From positions 1-7,966 of the forward strand of contig JAOZUV010000082.1 in assembly GCA_029938505.1 (NCBI GenBank): a stretch of 7,966 nt of DNA, in the 5' to 3' direction. The position numbers were made by a program, and so were the translations under genes. Below are positions 5,972-7,966 of the stretch, in pieces (the first letter of the stretch is position 1; each line of letters begins with the position of its first letter). The stretch is from Bacteroidales bacterium. Lineage in GTDB: Bacteria; Bacteroidota; Bacteroidia; Bacteroidales; GCA-2711565. The notes beneath the pieces are model-generated. The model ran no database searches and was not told the origin of the DNA. It saw only the letters and a list, made by a program, of their open reading frames with translations.

Positions 5972-7402
5972 ATGTTAGTAAAGAAAGCTCTTATATTTTC
6001 GAGCTTTGTTGGGATGATATTGTTTGTTGCATGTACTGATGTAACAGAAGTAATTGGGGGTGATTTTGTTCCGGATTTGTCAAATATGAATATGATTTTT
6101 ACGGATACAGTTACTACTGAAACCTATTCAATTTTAAAAGACTCTATTGTAAATTCTAATTCAACGCCATATCTTCTTGGAAGTATTATTGATCCGGTAT
6201 TTGGAAAAACAACAGCAAGTATTAATGCTAAATTTCTTGTGAGTTTGGGTTTTGATTCCGTATTTCATGCTGCTGAATTTTTTGATTCACTTGTATTGAA
6301 TCTTTCATATAGTCGTCATTATTATGGCGATACTTTAGAAGAACAAACAATTCATATTTATGAATTAGAAGAGAATTTTGATGACTTAGCAGATTATTAT
6401 TCAAATTATGTTGCGCAGCATAGTCCAATTGAATTAGCTGCTCATACATTTGCTCCAAAACCTAATACGTCAGTATCAATAATTGAGGGGGCTACTTCAA
6501 GTCCGCAAATTAAAATTCTAATTACTAAATCACCCGATCATCCGTTTGCTGCTAAACTTTTATCAATAAATATTGAAGATTATTTGGAGTATGATAGTGT
6601 ACTTGATTATAATATAATTCAAACTGAAAATTTTTATGAATTTTTTAATGGTCTAAATATAACAACGGATCCTATTAATGGTGGCTTAAAAGGATCTTTG
6701 TTTGGAATAAACCTTTATGCTACAGATACTCGTCTGGAATTATATAAACATGATACTATCCTTGGAAAAACAAGTAATGGACTAAATGATTCTGCTATCA
6801 TTGTTAATAGGTTTTCTTCAATAGTTGTAAATACTTCAGAAGGAAAGGCATTTAACCATTACGATCATTCTGATTACCTGGGGGCTGATAATTTAATGAT
6901 AGATCAAGTAATAAATGGTAATAAAGAACTCGGACAAGAAAAGGTTTATATTCAGTCTTTGGCTGGTAATCAACTTAGAGTTAAATTCCCATTTATAAAG
7001 AATTTTAAAAATACCAATACTAAAATTGCAATTAATAAGGCAGAGCTGGTTTTATCTCTTGCTGAGGATTTAGAATTAGTCCCATTTGATGCACCTCTTT
7101 ATATAGATGCTCAAATAAAACATCTAGCTGATACAGTTTCGGTTTTACCAGATGTAGCATTTGGGGAAAGTTTTTTTGGAGGAACTCTTGATACTATTGC
7201 AAACGAATATAGATTCAGAATAACAAGTTATGTACAAGATGTTTTAGATGGAGTAAATGAAGGAGAGAATGGCTTAGTTGTATTTTCTGATTTTGAAAAC
7301 AATGCTTATTCTAGGGTATTATTGGTGGGAAGTAATCCGATGCTTCCAATTCCCTACTCTAAACGTGCTCGATTAGAAATTACATATACCATTGTTAATT
7401 AG
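5972..7402 (+). CDS. DUF4270 family lipoprotein
   Basis: A 476-residue protein of the DUF4270 family, known mainly from Bacteroidota and of unknown function. The N-terminus MLVKKALIFSSFVGMILFVAC is a lipoprotein signal peptide with Cys21 as the lipidated residue, so the mature protein should be anchored in the outer envelope. Family features follow: GGDF (29-32), DTVTTETYSILKDS (45-58) and LLGSIIDPVFGKTTAS (68-83). The C-terminus has a repeated hydrophobic/Arg pattern ending RARLEITYT. There are no membrane helices beyond the signal. The frame extends upstream to TTG 5912, overlapping the previous gene; ATG 5972 is chosen because it starts directly at the signal peptide with GAAAG just upstream. 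It lies 43 bases after the GT5-like gene with no promoter or terminator seen between, so they are probably co-transcribed. Confidence 0.88.
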   Translation: MLVKKALIFSSFVGMILFVACTDVTEVIGGDFVPDLSNMNMIFTDTVTTETYSILKDSIVNSNSTPYLLGSIIDPVFGKTTASINAKFLVSLGFDSVFHAAEFFDSLVLNLSYSRHYYGDTLEEQTIHIYELEENFDDLADYYSNYVAQHSPIELAAHTFAPKPNTSVSIIEGATSSPQIKILITKSPDHPFAAKLLSINIEDYLEYDSVLDYNIIQTENFYEFFNGLNITTDPINGGLKGSLFGINLYATDTRLELYKHDTILGKTSNGLNDSAIIVNRFSSIVVNTSEGKAFNHYDHSDYLGADNLMIDQVINGNKELGQEKVYIQSLAGNQLRVKFPFIKNFKNTNTKIAINKAELVLSLAEDLELVPFDAPLYIDAQIKHLADTVSVLPDVAFGESFFGGTLDTIANEYRFRITSYVQDVLDGVNEGENGLVVFSDFENNAYSRVLLVGSNPMLPIPYSKRARLEITYTIVN

Positions 7403-7475
7403 TTTTTTGTCTTTCATGTCCTTTTAATTATTCTTGATAAGGAAACTATTTTTTAATTTCTAAGTTAAACTACTC

Positions 7476-7966
7476 ATGTGTGGAATTGTAGGTTATATTG
7501 GTTCAAAACAAGCTTATCCAATATTAATAAAAGGTTTAAAACGACTTGAATACAGAGGCTATGATAGCGCTGGGATTGCTTTATTAAATGGTATGGTAAA
7601 TGTTTATAAAAGCAAGGGGAAAGTTGCTGTTTTAGAAAATTTTGTTGATGGGAAAAATCTTGAAGCTACAGTAGGCATTGCTCATACCAGATGGGCTACT
7701 CACGGTGAACCCAATAATATTAATGCACATCCTCACTATTCTCAATCCAAGGAACTTGCAATAATTCATAATGGGATCATCGAAAATTATGCTTCCCTAA
7801 AAAAGGAATTGGAAAATCGAGCGTATAAATTTGAAAGCGATACAGACACTGAAGTTTTAATTTATTTAATTGAAGATATCCAAAAGAATGAGCAAGTTGA
7901 TTTATATGAAGCTGTACGTATAGCTTTAAATCAGGTGATAGGTGCTTATGCAATTGTAATTGTTTC
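7476..7966 (+). CDS. glmS: Glutamine-fructose-6-phosphate aminotransferase (3'-truncated by window edge)
   Basis: GlmS makes glucosamine-6-phosphate from fructose-6-phosphate and glutamine, the entry step to UDP-GlcNAc for peptidoglycan and lipid A, in the cytoplasm. The first 163 codons are visible out of roughly 610 and cover most of the N-terminal class II glutamine amidotransferase domain. MCGIVGYIG supplies Cys2, the nucleophile after Met removal. EYRGYDSAG (25-33), HTRWATHG (70-77), HNGIIENY (98-105) and SDTDTE (121-126) are the glutamine-site motifs. The frame is intact to the window edge. The ATG lies 73 bases after the DUF4270 stop; this gap has no clear TAnnTTTG box, no strong hairpin and no Shine-Dalgarno sequence, and is far too short for a glmS ribozyme. 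Read-through from the upstream genes is possible. Confidence 0.95.
   Translation, partial: MCGIVGYIGSKQAYPILIKGLKRLEYRGYDSAGIALLNGMVNVYKSKGKVAVLENFVDGKNLEATVGIAHTRWATHGEPNNINAHPHYSQSKELAIIHNGIIENYASLKKELENRAYKFESDTDTEVLIYLIEDIQKNEQVDLYEAVRIALNQVIGAYAIVIV

Noticed and set aside
6228..6458. 76-codon open frame on - inside the DUF4270 gene
   Set aside because: Gln/Asn-rich low-complexity translation typical of antisense AT-rich coding sequence; no start signals.
7403..7475. glmS ribozyme or riboswitch upstream of glmS
   Set aside because: The gap is only 73 bases and AT-rich with no strong pairing; the ribozyme is longer and is a Firmicutes feature.

Overview
The window looks like chromosomal core DNA from a low-GC member of the Bacteroidota, possibly of the Bacteroidales/Marinilabiliales type, though the rank below phylum is a guess. 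The evidence is a DUF4270 lipoprotein gene (a Bacteroidota family), a half-length glycogen-synthase-like gene beside it, near absence of Shine-Dalgarno sequences, and promoters of the Bacteroidota form TTG-N20-TAnnTTTG.

Region 1 (1-1005): the 3' end of a PHP-family histidinol-phosphatase gene on + converges, with a single base between the stop codons, on a GNAT acetyltransferase gene on -. Region 2 (1015-3860, - strand): a lipid/ribosome operon reading DUF177 (YceD-like), rpmF (L32), plsX, fabH. It starts at a well-formed promoter at 3829-3859, probably has a second start site just before fabH, and ends in a hairpin-plus-T-tract terminator at 1015-1042. The GNAT gene lies only about 10 bases beyond that terminator on the same strand. 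Region 3 (3832-4050): a 219-base AT-rich divergent spacer with promoter elements on both strands. Region 4 (4051-4962): a stand-alone proline dehydrogenase gene on +. Region 5 (4963-5112): a spacer with a 46-base two-tier hairpin followed by a promoter. Region 6 (5113-7966): three genes on +, namely the half-length GT5 glycogen-synthase-like protein, the DUF4270 outer-envelope lipoprotein, and the N-terminal third of glmS (window ends inside it).

PlsX and FabH feed acyl groups into phospholipid and fatty-acid synthesis. DUF177 and L32 tie that operon to ribosome assembly, a linkage seen across bacteria. GlmS makes glucosamine-6-phosphate for peptidoglycan and LPS. Its neighbours are a lipoprotein and a GT5 fragment that has lost the ADP-glucose-binding motif, so an envelope-related role for that cluster is a reasonable but unproven inference. 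I see no mobile element, CRISPR array, tRNA or rRNA. The least understood part of the window is the GT5 fragment with its DUF4270 partner.
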